Source of the DNA: Sterolibacterium sp.
Lineage (GTDB): Bacteria; Pseudomonadota; Gammaproteobacteria; Burkholderiales; Rhodocyclaceae
DNA: 64,000 bases
Reading direction: 5' to 3'
NCBI GenBank assembly: GCA_028713555.1
Contig: JAQTOA010000002.1
Location: forward strand, 124,001-188,000
The notes under the pieces were generated by a model. The model was given only the letters and a program-made list of their open reading frames with translations, was not told where the DNA came from and did no database searches. A program made the position numbers and the translations under genes. This document shows positions 9,088 to 18,072 of the stretch, one piece after another. How positions within the stretch are numbered: the stretch's first letter is position 1; every line of letters begins with the position of its first letter.

Positions 9088-11869
9088 GCTTGGCTCCCTT
9101 CACTGCAGTGGTAGTTTGAGGAGGAATCACCTGTTCAACACGGAAAACACAATTCAAGGCTTCCTGCTGAAGATGGTGAATCGTTTCAAGTGGAATCTTG
9201 CGGTACGTGGCGGCGCTTTCCGGCTGAAACAGGATTTCGGCGTACTGTGCTGCCAACACACGCCCTAGATAATGGTTCAAACGCCGTGCATCCTTGATAA
9301 AGTTCCAGTAAGTCAGCGTGTCCTGCTCACTGATTTCCAAGGCAGTACAAAACAGTTTAAAAAACTTGGCATCTCGTGGCGCGTGTGGCGCGGTCTCGCC
9401 ATCCTTGAGCTGTATCCAGTAATAGATACGACCGAGGCGGCAGTTGTTGGCATCACTATCGATGGCCACCATCTTTGTGCGTATTGCCCTGGCGAGAGTA
9501 GTTCGCCTTGTCGCAACAAACAGAGCAGCACACCGGCGCTGCACATCATGGTGATACAGCTTCAGGAAAGTGCGTTGGGGCAGTGCGCTAGAGGCTACCC
9601 CGTTACTGTTAATTTGGAGCGCGTCTTCCACCTTGCCGTGAAGGGCATCGGACATCTCAAACACGTAATCGCCGGGTGCAATTTGACTAGCGGCTGCCCG
9701 TTTGAAAAATGGGTCTTCATCCGCTTCGTACCGATAGACCCAACCGGAAGCATAGGCGAACCCGCCGCCCTCAAGCTCGTACTTGTAGTAGTGCTGCTCG
9801 GTCGTGGGGTCTATGCCGGCTGTTTCATCAAGGTTGAACGTGAGCGACATTTCGCCGAGACGCTCTATCCGCAAGGGATTGGGGACTTCGGCTAACCGAG
9901 CTTCCAGCTCCTGCATCAAGAGCCCGATGCGACCACGATAGGGCTTAAAGGCGGCGATCCCTTTCATCCCAGTAAGCGTTTTTAGTGCGGTCTCCGCCTG
10001 CTTGTAGGCGATAAGCACCGCAGTGCCGTGAGGAATCGCCGGATGCGCCAGCAGAATTCGGAGCACATCAGGATTAATCCCGACAAACACATAGTGATGG
10101 TTGGCGTTGCGAGTACCCAGACTATTACGAAGTGCGCCTTGTACCTGAAAGTCGACGTGAGTCTCCGCTGCCGGCCAGGCTGCCCCAAGCTTGCGGCTCA
10201 AGTAACGATGAGCAAGCTGGATGTAGCGTTGCCCTGGCAATATGATGGAGAGTCCTACGGTGGAAGTTACTGCATACTTGCGAACTTCCGCCAGCATCCG
10301 AGCTGCCATTGGCGTTCCATCCGTCCAGTCGTCTATCAGCTTGCGGGCACGTATCACGGCAGAATCCACGTCGGCGCGTTCAGCGCCGAATGCCCCACTC
10401 GCCATTGCCGCCGCAATATCGAGTTCGACGGTCGTCCAGGTATTGCGCTGACTTGAAAAGTCCACAGCCCCCGCTTCAGCGGTCACCTCTGTCAGGTCAG
10501 TGTACCCTGCAGGCATATTCGATAAACGGAGGATGTAAAAGCAAGCCGCCATCAGTTCCCGATTGCCAGGCGAATCTTCATTCCCAAGTTTTTGCGCCAG
10601 CCGATAGAAGACGAGCGCAGCGGAAGAGGCGTCGCGGTCGACGATACTCACGCTGAATCGCGTATTGCTCTTTTGCTCCGGGCTCCAGTCTGCCGGTAGC
10701 GCATTGGACGATAGCAGGGGTTGCTCAGCTTCGGCGGCCCAGACTCTTGATTCAGCGGTTAGTCCAGCTTCGGATAGGCGGGCTCTCAAAACAAAGTACG
10801 TCCGTGGGTCATCCGTGACGATTACGCCACCCGTTTTTTCGTAGCCATGTTCCTGTGCATATTTCAGGAATTCAGGGATGCGGCTAATGGCTTTTTGTCG
10901 AACAACATCCGGCGTCGTGGTGGCATCGAGCAAGAACAGTTCAGGCTTTCCCTGCCCGCGCAACGCTTTATCGCCCAGTGCGCGGTTCCAGTTTTCCTTT
11001 CGTGACCCAGGGCGAACCACCATTAAGGAACCCGGCGCCTCACGCAGCGAATTCCATTCTGCGCTGACTTTTTTCCTCAAGTCGCGGCGGTGCGAAAGGT
11101 TGGTAACTTTGCGCATGGATCGTTCAAGTGGTGCCTCAACAACTGTCTTCCAAGCTTTTTCCTCATTGTCAAAAATGAAGGTTGGTATGATTTCAGAGAA
11201 AGAGGGATTTGGTAGTTGCGGATGGCGTATACGGATATCGTTCAAAGCAGCCAGCATAGCGAGGAACGAGTCTGATTTCGTATAGCTGCATACTTTTGAT
11301 GACAGGGAAGTGGCATCCCACAGCTGGCGATAGAGCTCGCTGTACTGCTCGCGGTTAACCAGAACCCCATTGAGAATACTTCTGGAGGAGTTTGTTCCAG
11401 GGAACAGTATAGCCCGCAGGCCCCGCAGGTCTGTGACGAAGTTTCTCTCGGCGCTGGCCAGTGCATGAAGCATGACCAGGGAAGGCATCCGCGCGGGCCA
11501 TACAAGGCAGAGAAAGAGCTTGGCCTTGTCCGCCGCCTCAAGCAGGGTATCAACAAGCGATAGTGCCCATGGTTGGGGAGAAACCAATTCATCCGGGTTG
11601 GCACGCGCAAAATACTCAAGTTGAGCCGCTCCAGCTCTTAGGCCACTCCAGGGTTTCTCTGGTGCCGCCGGCGTGCTAGAACTCGTTGTGGCCTGCGTGA
11701 CGGTCGAGGGGGTAACGGCGGACTTTACGGAGCGCTGCGGCCGATTTCCCACAGGTTTGGACAAATATTTCTTGACCAGTTCAGCTGCTTTATCTTTGGC
11801 CCTGTCCCGGTCAGCGACACTATTGGCGTCTCTGTCAAACCTGTTCTTCTTTTTTATGAATGTTGGCAT
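9074..11869 (-). CDS. Large DISARM-locus protein of unknown function, possibly DrmE-like by position
   Basis: 931 aa, immediately upstream of drmA with 14-nt overlap; no Walker A or other clear catalytic motif seen by eye; C-terminus ...TYWNFIKDARRLNHYLGRVLAAQYAEILFQPESAATYRKIPLETIHHLQQEALNCVFRVEQVIPPQ. Confidence 0.55.
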   Translation of the reverse strand: MPTFIKKKNRFDRDANSVADRDRAKDKAAELVKKYLSKPVGNRPQRSVKSAVTPSTVTQATTSSSTPAAPEKPWSGLRAGAAQLEYFARANPDELVSPQPWALSLVDTLLEAADKAKLFLCLVWPARMPSLVMLHALASAERNFVTDLRGLRAILFPGTNSSRSILNGVLVNREQYSELYRQLWDATSLSSKVCSYTKSDSFLAMLAALNDIRIRHPQLPNPSFSEIIPTFIFDNEEKAWKTVVEAPLERSMRKVTNLSHRRDLRKKVSAEWNSLREAPGSLMVVRPGSRKENWNRALGDKALRGQGKPELFLLDATTTPDVVRQKAISRIPEFLKYAQEHGYEKTGGVIVTDDPRTYFVLRARLSEAGLTAESRVWAAEAEQPLLSSNALPADWSPEQKSNTRFSVSIVDRDASSAALVFYRLAQKLGNEDSPGNRELMAACFYILRLSNMPAGYTDLTEVTAEAGAVDFSSQRNTWTTVELDIAAAMASGAFGAERADVDSAVIRARKLIDDWTDGTPMAARMLAEVRKYAVTSTVGLSIILPGQRYIQLAHRYLSRKLGAAWPAAETHVDFQVQGALRNSLGTRNANHHYVFVGINPDVLRILLAHPAIPHGTAVLIAYKQAETALKTLTGMKGIAAFKPYRGRIGLLMQELEARLAEVPNPLRIERLGEMSLTFNLDETAGIDPTTEQHYYKYELEGGGFAYASGWVYRYEADEDPFFKRAAASQIAPGDYVFEMSDALHGKVEDALQINSNGVASSALPQRTFLKLYHHDVQRRCAALFVATRRTTLARAIRTKMVAIDSDANNCRLGRIYYWIQLKDGETAPHAPRDAKFFKLFCTALEISEQDTLTYWNFIKDARRLNHYLGRVLAAQYAEILFQPESAATYRKIPLETIHHLQQEALNCVFRVEQVIPPQTTTAVKGAKHGCS

Positions 11870-11948
11870 TGTCGAATTTGGCTTTTCTACGCAAGGAACC
11901 GTTTAAATACTGGCTGATGGCTGCTATGTCGCTAGCTGATATAGCCAC
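11835..11948 (-). CDS. Possible 37-aa small ORF upstream of/overlapping the 931-aa gene
   Basis: Manual translation from GTG at 11948: MAISASDIAAISQYLNGSLRRKAKFDNANIHKKEEQV*; overlaps the 931-aa start in another frame. Confidence 0.25.
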   Translation of the reverse strand: MAISASDIAAISQYLNGSLRRKAKFDNANIHKKEEQV

Positions 11949-11960
11949 GGTTCTGCCTGA

Positions 11961-13679
11961 TTAGAGGGAAAACGCCTTTCTGACGGCTTCGTCAATAGAT
12001 TGACATCGCGGCATCTCTTCCATCAAACGAACTGGGTCAGGCAGCAGTAAGTGGTCGAGTTCGAAGATGGAAACGTTGACGGCCCCACAAACACATCGGA
12101 ACAACCGGTCTATGGTTTCGGATTGAAGTACTTGAGCAAGCTGGGTGGGAGTGAACCTCACGGTATCTCCAACTTGCTCAAGAAAGACAACATGGTTCTC
12201 CCCCACCACTCCGCCAAACTCCCGAATAAGTTCTGCTGGAACGGCAGCGCCAATAAGCCGCCGCTGCTGGTCCGTGGAGGTGACGCGTTGTAGAGCAACG
12301 CATGGCTTACGAATCACCGAGGCGTGGTTTGTTCTCCCTATGTTGACATATTTCCCTAAACCCCCGGGAGGTCGTTGTCGCCCCAACTGGAAATCCCCCT
12401 CTTGTCCAATATCGCTTGACCACACCAAGGGAAAAACAGAACCAGCTTCAAGCTTTGGAAGCTTTGCGTAAGTTTTACGGTCGTCTCTATTCCAAACGAA
12501 TGCTCCGACCCTGGCCACATAGCCATAATCGGCTAACCGAAATACTGACCCATTAACTGCGCGGAGGATCGCAGCGTCACCAGAATCGCGGGGAACAGGC
12601 CACGCTACCCCTGTTTTTGGCAGACGACATTTACCAATGCTAGAGAACTCGGCGTCCTTCGTCGAAGCAAAGACCAGTGTTTCCGTTGGTTGCCTTCTCT
12701 TCATCTGACGACGAAAAACCGCAATAGCTGTTTCTTGGTCTACGCCTACAAAGGCTCCCAGAGCCCCAATAATGTCAAGCTGGGAGACTTCGGCATGTGC
12801 CCTCAGGTACCCTCGTAATAGCGAGTAATACTGACCTGAAAGGTAACTGGTAGGTGTCAGGAGGCCCGCAGTTCCACCCGGTTTGAGCAAGTCAAGCGCC
12901 AGCTTGAAGAACAAGGTATATAAATTTGGTTGGCGGGTAATAACCTCTTGGTATTTTTTTCGATATTTGGTTACTTCTTCGCTGGGCATCTTCCGGTAAG
13001 GCGGGTTGCAAATTACAACATCGACCGCTCCCTTATGCTGCCGCATGCTCGCTAGGGCATTGCTGGTTGTTACTTCAAATTCCGGTTCAAATCCTGCGCT
13101 GGTAATTTCCTTGTAGAGAACCATACGCAAAAATTCCTTGGACATGCGCGCCAGGCAGGAATCGATATCGTTCCCCACTAGATGTCCTGCAATGTGCCTC
13201 AGAATTTCTTCCGAGGTCAGGTTCTTTTCCCGAAGGGCAGCGGCCATACGGGATGCAACTGGTGCAAGAAAAGCGGCCCCGCCACTCGCTGGGTCCGCCC
13301 AAGTGTGCTTGGTGAGGCTTGCCCCGTGGGCAATGAGGTTGTCAATGAGTCGCGCAGAAAGTGCAGGTGGTGTAAAAAATAATGCCTGCTCTTTTTGTAA
13401 ATCCTTGCCAACCCAATGAGCGTAGGCAGATGAAAGCCAAAAGGCGGCAGTGAGGATGTCTAGCCCTGATAGCCAGGCAGAAAATTCGACAACCAGAGAA
13501 TTCTTGAGTAAGGCTTTTGTGGACCGTGGACTACGTCTAACGAGTGCCGGGTAGGCTTGTTGCTGCCAAAGATGCAATACAGCATTTGCGAGATGTCTCG
13601 CTTCTTCAGCTTTACCGTGGCTCAACGGCTGCAGCTTGCGAATGTATTGCTGTATTTCTTGTCTTCCCTTGGGTAGCAC
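11961..13679 (-). CDS. N6-adenine-type DNA methyltransferase (Eco57I-like) of DISARM-like operon
   Basis: 572 aa; motif IV VVICNPPYRK (NPPY codons at 12997-13008), motif I-like WADPASGGAAFLAPV; GTG start; first gene of the leftward operon. Confidence 0.75.
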   Translation of the reverse strand: MLPKGRQEIQQYIRKLQPLSHGKAEEARHLANAVLHLWQQQAYPALVRRSPRSTKALLKNSLVVEFSAWLSGLDILTAAFWLSSAYAHWVGKDLQKEQALFFTPPALSARLIDNLIAHGASLTKHTWADPASGGAAFLAPVASRMAAALREKNLTSEEILRHIAGHLVGNDIDSCLARMSKEFLRMVLYKEITSAGFEPEFEVTTSNALASMRQHKGAVDVVICNPPYRKMPSEEVTKYRKKYQEVITRQPNLYTLFFKLALDLLKPGGTAGLLTPTSYLSGQYYSLLRGYLRAHAEVSQLDIIGALGAFVGVDQETAIAVFRRQMKRRQPTETLVFASTKDAEFSSIGKCRLPKTGVAWPVPRDSGDAAILRAVNGSVFRLADYGYVARVGAFVWNRDDRKTYAKLPKLEAGSVFPLVWSSDIGQEGDFQLGRQRPPGGLGKYVNIGRTNHASVIRKPCVALQRVTSTDQQRRLIGAAVPAELIREFGGVVGENHVVFLEQVGDTVRFTPTQLAQVLQSETIDRLFRCVCGAVNVSIFELDHLLLPDPVRLMEEMPRCQSIDEAVRKAFSL

Positions 13680-14036
13680 CTAGTATCCTTTTGATGACAA
13701 TATCTTGATTCTAGCCGTGATTGGAGTTACTTGACATGCCTTGGCATCTCGAAGAGCCTTGTGTAGGTACAAGATAAGATACCCTCCACGTGGCTCATAG
13801 GGTGAGCCACTGGTGACTATTGCTGATTTGTTGATGGGGCAGCATGCGGGCTATTAACGCCGCCGGCGTGGCCTATTTTTTGGGGACGATAATCCCGGTC
13901 ACTACAATCTCTTTATGCCGAATAGGTGTTCAGGGCAAAACTCGGGATTCACTGATAAGGCCAAACTGTAGGCCAAACTCGTGATATCTGTGCCAAGAAA
14001 GACAGGCATTCGTTATGGATGTGACAGATGTAACTG

Positions 14037-14222
14037 TCAATTTCCCTGAATAGCCAGAGTGTGGTACCCACCACCCGCCGCCTGTTTCCAGTTGGTCAGT
14101 GTTCGCACCTGCACGGGGGATGAACGGCTCGTGGTGTCCCCCAGGCCCAGTTGCCCATAGTAGTTAGCGACCGCATTGCCGTACTGCCTTCGAAAGAGCA
14201 CAAGCTTTGGCGCCAAACGCAC
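14037..14222 (-). pseudogene. RCC1-repeat protein C-terminal fragment
   Basis: YGQLGLGDTTSRSSPVQVRTLTNWKQAAGGGYHTLAIQGN* matches one RCC1-type repeat; ORF only 61 aa with no upstream repeats in frame. Confidence 0.6.
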
Positions 14223-14363
14223 GACCTAGGCACTGGCGACCTCGAGCAGCGCAGCACGCCTGCCTGACCCCTGTCGCAACCGGGGCTGCTGTTCCCGCTT
14301 GAAGTCGTTATATCCTTGCTCATGTAGTTTTTGCATGATCAGCGAAAAGGAATGACCGCGGGA

Positions 14364-14681
14364 CCCAGGTCAGATTTATTTTTATGTCCACGATGTCAGG
14401 TCAGATTTATTTATCATTTGGGCTGATTTTGGCCCAATAAACCTGTATTTCAGACTTCTGGCCCGGGCAGAATGGAGGGCGGCAGTATTCCTGGTGTCGG
14501 CCTGTACATGCCATACGAGTTGTAAATGAAATCTGACCTGGGCGCTAAGCCCCATGGTTGAGCCAATTGCCAGCCGCTACTTATCTCAAACGCATTAGTC
14601 GACTGGGGCTGAGTTGGTCAGTCAGGTCAGGTTTATTATTCAGGTCAGATTTTATTTTAACGGGTCAGGTTTCATTTATCA
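14364..14681. repeat. Cluster of six GGTCAG(A/G)TTTATT-type repeats; outer 14-bp inverted repeat CCCAGGTCAGATTT (14364-14377) / AAATCTGACCTGGG (14529-14542)
   Basis: Copies read at 14367-14383, 14398-14412, 14524-14541 (inverted), 14623-14640, 14641-14659 and 14662-14681. Confidence 0.75.
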
Positions 14682-14716
14682 GTCACCACAGCGGTTCGCA
14701 GAACTTTTCCTACCGG

Positions 14717-14743
14717 TTAGCACTCTCAGTCGAAGAGTGCTAA
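14717..14743. promoter_or_regulatory. CIRCE operator (HrcA-binding), TTAGCACTC-N9-GAGTGCTAA
   Basis: Exact match to the CIRCE consensus at 14717-14725 / 14735-14743, 41 bp upstream of the rpoH ATG. Confidence 0.93.
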
Positions 14744-14784
14744 AATTATCCATATCGGTAGTAAATCATGAAGGGAGGTTAATC

Positions 14785-15654
14785 ATGAGCAATGCGCTAT
14801 CAATGCAGCCTTTTGTCTTGCCGACTACGGCTGGCAGCATAGAGACCTACATTCAAGCCGCGAACCGCATGCCGATGCTTTCGGAAGCGGAGGAGCAGGA
14901 TTTGTCCCGTCGCTTCTATCGCGAGAATGACCTTGAAGCGGCGCGCCAGTTGGTGTTGTCCCATCTGCGCCTGGTGGTTTCGATTGCCCGCGGTTATTTG
15001 GGCTATGGCCTGCCGCATGCCGACCTGATCCAGGAAGGCAATATTGGCCTGATGAAGGCGGTCAAACGTTTCGATCCGGAGCGCGGGGTTCGTCTGGCAT
15101 CGTTCGCCATGCATTGGATCAAGGCCGAGATTCACGAGTATGTTCTGAAGAACTGGCGCCTGGTGAAGATCGCCACAACCAAGGCGCAGCGCAAGCTTTT
15201 TTTCAATCTGCGCAGCCTCAAAAAGGGCTTTACCACGCTGAGTCCTGACGAGGTCAGGACGGTGGCGAAACAGCTCGGAGTCAAGCCGGAAGAAGTTGTC
15301 GAAATGGAAACGCGCCTGTCGGGGCAGGATATTTCCCTGGAACCCATTAACGAAGACGAAGACGACCGTTATTCGCCGATCGCCTATCTCCCGGCGGACG
15401 CCAGCAGCGAGCCAACAACGGTAATAGAACGCAAGGAATATGATCGCCTGCAAAGCGATGGCTTGCGCGACGCTTTGGCCGGACTGGACGAACGCAGCCG
15501 CAACATCGTCATGCGGCGCTGGCTGGCAGAGGAAGGTGAGGCGCAGACGCTGCATGAACTGGCTACGGAGTACGGTGTTTCGGCAGAACGTATTCGCCAG
15601 ATCGAAGTCAAGGCGCTGCAGAAAATGCGCGGCACGCTCACCGCAACCGCATAG
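14785..15654 (+). CDS. rpoH: RNA polymerase sigma factor RpoH (sigma-32)
   Basis: Translated MSNALSMQPF...DLIQEGNIGLMKAVKRFDPERGVRLASFAMHWIKAEIHEYVLKNWRLVKIATTKAQRKLFFNLR (RpoH box); preceded by GGGAGG RBS. ORF track start at 14614 is a longer in-frame alternative. Confidence 0.95.
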   Translation: MSNALSMQPFVLPTTAGSIETYIQAANRMPMLSEAEEQDLSRRFYRENDLEAARQLVLSHLRLVVSIARGYLGYGLPHADLIQEGNIGLMKAVKRFDPERGVRLASFAMHWIKAEIHEYVLKNWRLVKIATTKAQRKLFFNLRSLKKGFTTLSPDEVRTVAKQLGVKPEEVVEMETRLSGQDISLEPINEDEDDRYSPIAYLPADASSEPTTVIERKEYDRLQSDGLRDALAGLDERSRNIVMRRWLAEEGEAQTLHELATEYGVSAERIRQIEVKALQKMRGTLTATA

Positions 15655-15670
15655 TTTTCCGCATCATCAT

Positions 15671-15712
15671 ACGGGCGCCCAGTTTAAGAAGAACTGGGCG
15701 CCCGTTATTTTT
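15671..15712. terminator. Rho-independent terminator downstream of rpoH (14-bp stem, T-rich tail)
   Basis: acgggcgcccagtt taagaag aactgggcgcccgt tattttt; overlaps the 3' end of the convergent SCO gene. Confidence 0.85.
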
Positions 15713-16295
15713 CGTCTAGTAGACGTTTGATGTCAGCCGCAATCTGCTCCGGCGGCGCGTTAAGCATGACGTACAGCCGCAACCGCCCTTGAGGATCGTA
15801 TACATAGCTGTTGGCGCTATGATCGACGCTGTAAGTCGTCGGGGTGCTGCCCGGCTGTTTCTGGTAAAACACTTTGAATTCCCGGGTAGTTGAGGCCGTT
15901 GTGCCAGCATCGGCATACAGCCCGACGAATGTAGGGTAGAACTGCGGCACGTAGGCGGCGAGCAATTCTTGGGTATCGCGCTCCGGATCCACAGTAATGA
16001 ATAGGACTTGCACATGCTTGGCGTCGTTACCGAGCAGTTTCATCACCTCGGCCAAGCCAGCCAGCATAGTCGGGCAAACATCCGGGCATTGGGTGTAGCC
16101 AAAGAAGATGACCACGACCTTCCCCTTGTAATCGGCCAGCCGGCGTGGTTGGCCGGTGTGGTCGGTCAGGGCGGCAGGAAACTCCCGGCCGAATTTCGCA
16201 CCAGTGATATCGGCGCTGGCAAATCGCGGCGCTTCGCTACAAGCGAACAGCGATACGACTAGACAAGTGATCAGCCAGCGCAACGTAAGATTCAT
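15705..16295 (-). CDS. SCO1/SenC family copper chaperone-like protein
   Basis: FFGYTQCPDVCPTML CxxxC motif, lipoprotein-like N-terminus, VDHSANSYVYDPQGRLRL. Confidence 0.9.
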   Translation of the reverse strand: MNLTLRWLITCLVVSLFACSEAPRFASADITGAKFGREFPAALTDHTGQPRRLADYKGKVVVIFFGYTQCPDVCPTMLAGLAEVMKLLGNDAKHVQVLFITVDPERDTQELLAAYVPQFYPTFVGLYADAGTTASTTREFKVFYQKQPGSTPTTYSVDHSANSYVYDPQGRLRLYVMLNAPPEQIAADIKRLLDEK

Positions 16296-17075
16296 CTAAG
16301 ATAACTTGAGCAAGTGCGTAGCGGTAACAAGAATCCCCAGTAACAAAGGCTGATGGAGAAGGTAGATTGCCAGGCTATTCCGACCCAACCATACCAAGGC
16401 CGCAGGGAGTTGCCTGATTTCCGCCAGATGCCTTATTAGGCCACGCCTAACCAGAACTTTCGCAATAGCGTAGCCAATCAGACAGACGCCGAACCAGGGC
16501 AACACTGGCACGTAATCCTCAGTCTGTGGCTTGTGCGTCATTAACCCCAGCCAAGCCAAGCCGGGGTAATCGAAAACTGCATTGGTGTAGCCATTACCCA
16601 ACCCAAGAGCGACTAATCCCAGAATATTGGCCAAGTAGGCCGGTAAAGGAATTAACAGCAACAGCAGGCTCATCAGGGCAATTGCATGCAGAGTGCCAAA
16701 ATAGATCGTCGATTCGGGGGAAAAAACCCAGCTGCCGGCTGTGACCAATACCGCTGCGGCACCGATTTTCCCGATTCGCGCCAACTGATGCTTCAGGTTT
16801 TTCTGCTGGTTTTCCGCAAGAGCAAGGCTGATGCCGACAGTGAACAAGAACGTTCCCAGAATCAGTGCACGTGCACCCAGCCAGCGCGGATCATAATTGA
16901 TGTCGTAATGAATCCAGCCCAAGTAGTTAAGATCGAATCCGAAATGATAAAGAATCATCGTCAGAATCGCACTCCCGCGAATCACATCGATTACAGCAAG
17001 ACGCTGCGTGATTTGTGCTTCTGACTTGATTTCGGACGGCTTTATTGATGGCTTCGCTTGGCGTGACTTCCCCAT
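16296..17075 (-). CDS. DUF1624/heparan-alpha-glucosaminide N-acetyltransferase-like membrane protein
   Basis: RLAVIDVIRGSAILTMILYHFGFDLNYLG; multiple TM segments; LGRNSLAIYLLHQPLLLG. Confidence 0.8.
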   Translation of the reverse strand: MGKSRQAKPSIKPSEIKSEAQITQRLAVIDVIRGSAILTMILYHFGFDLNYLGWIHYDINYDPRWLGARALILGTFLFTVGISLALAENQQKNLKHQLARIGKIGAAAVLVTAGSWVFSPESTIYFGTLHAIALMSLLLLLIPLPAYLANILGLVALGLGNGYTNAVFDYPGLAWLGLMTHKPQTEDYVPVLPWFGVCLIGYAIAKVLVRRGLIRHLAEIRQLPAALVWLGRNSLAIYLLHQPLLLGILVTATHLLKLS

Positions 17076-17124
17076 GAGTCCCGATCCGTCGCTATAACCA
17101 GCCGTTAGCCATTAGCGATCAACA

Positions 17125-18072
17125 TTAGTTGGCCGAGTCGCCGCCGTTAATGCTGAGTGCCCGCTGCTGCCGATTGAGAAACTCCTGCATGCTGTCAATT
17201 CCACGGTAATGAAGAATTGTTGAACGCACAGCAGCTTCAAGCAGCACTGCGAGGTTGCGGCCGGCGGTGACCGGGATCGCCACCTTGCGCACCGGCATGC
17301 CGAGGATGGTCTCGGTTTGCGCGTCGAGGGGCAGACGCGCCGCCTCAGGCACGCCAACCTGTGTCTTCTGGAGATAAACGATGAGCTTGAGTTTCATCTT
17401 GCGGCGGCAGGCGGTCTCGCCGAATATCGTACGGATGTTGAGCAAGCCCAGGCCACGCACCTCAAGAAAATCCTTGAGCAGTTCGGGACAACGACCTTCG
17501 AGAGTGTCGGGAGAAATACGCGATATTTCGACCACGTCGTCCGCCACCAAGCCATGGCCGCGCGAGATCAGGTCGAGGCCAAGTTCGCTTTTGCCGACAC
17601 CCGAGTCACCGGTAATCAGTACGCCCATGCCCAGCACGTCCATGAATACCCCATGCAAAGACACGCTTTCGGCCAGTTGCCGTGACAAGTAGAGACGAAA
17701 AGAATCGATGACCGCCGCGGAAGAAAATGGCGAGGTGAATAGCGGCGTGTTGCCGCGCTCGCAAGAACTGCGAACAAACTCGGGCACGGCGCAACCATCG
17801 GCCACGATGATCGCCGGGGGACGAGCAGCGATGATCTCGGCGATGTGGTGATTGGCTTTCTCTTCTGGCAGTTTGTTGGCCCAACTGATCTCCGGCGAGC
17901 CGAGTACCTGGATACGATCCGGATGAATTAAATTCAGATGGCCGACCAAATCGGCGGGCGAGATATCAAGATGGGTTACTGCAATAGTCGCATTGAGCGA
18001 GCCACATACCCACTCCAAATGAAGTTTGTCGCGGTTACGCTCAAACAGCTGTGCGACGATGAGATGTGGCAT
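17125..18072 (-). CDS. hprK: HPr kinase/phosphorylase
   Basis: [17 protein letters not shown]...[30 protein letters not shown]. Confidence 0.93.
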   Translation of the reverse strand: MPHLIVAQLFERNRDKLHLEWVCGSLNATIAVTHLDISPADLVGHLNLIHPDRIQVLGSPEISWANKLPEEKANHHIAEIIAARPPAIIVADGCAVPEFVRSSCERGNTPLFTSPFSSAAVIDSFRLYLSRQLAESVSLHGVFMDVLGMGVLITGDSGVGKSELGLDLISRGHGLVADDVVEISRISPDTLEGRCPELLKDFLEVRGLGLLNIRTIFGETACRRKMKLKLIVYLQKTQVGVPEAARLPLDAQTETILGMPVRKVAIPVTAGRNLAVLLEAAVRSTILHYRGIDSMQEFLNRQQRALSINGGDSAN

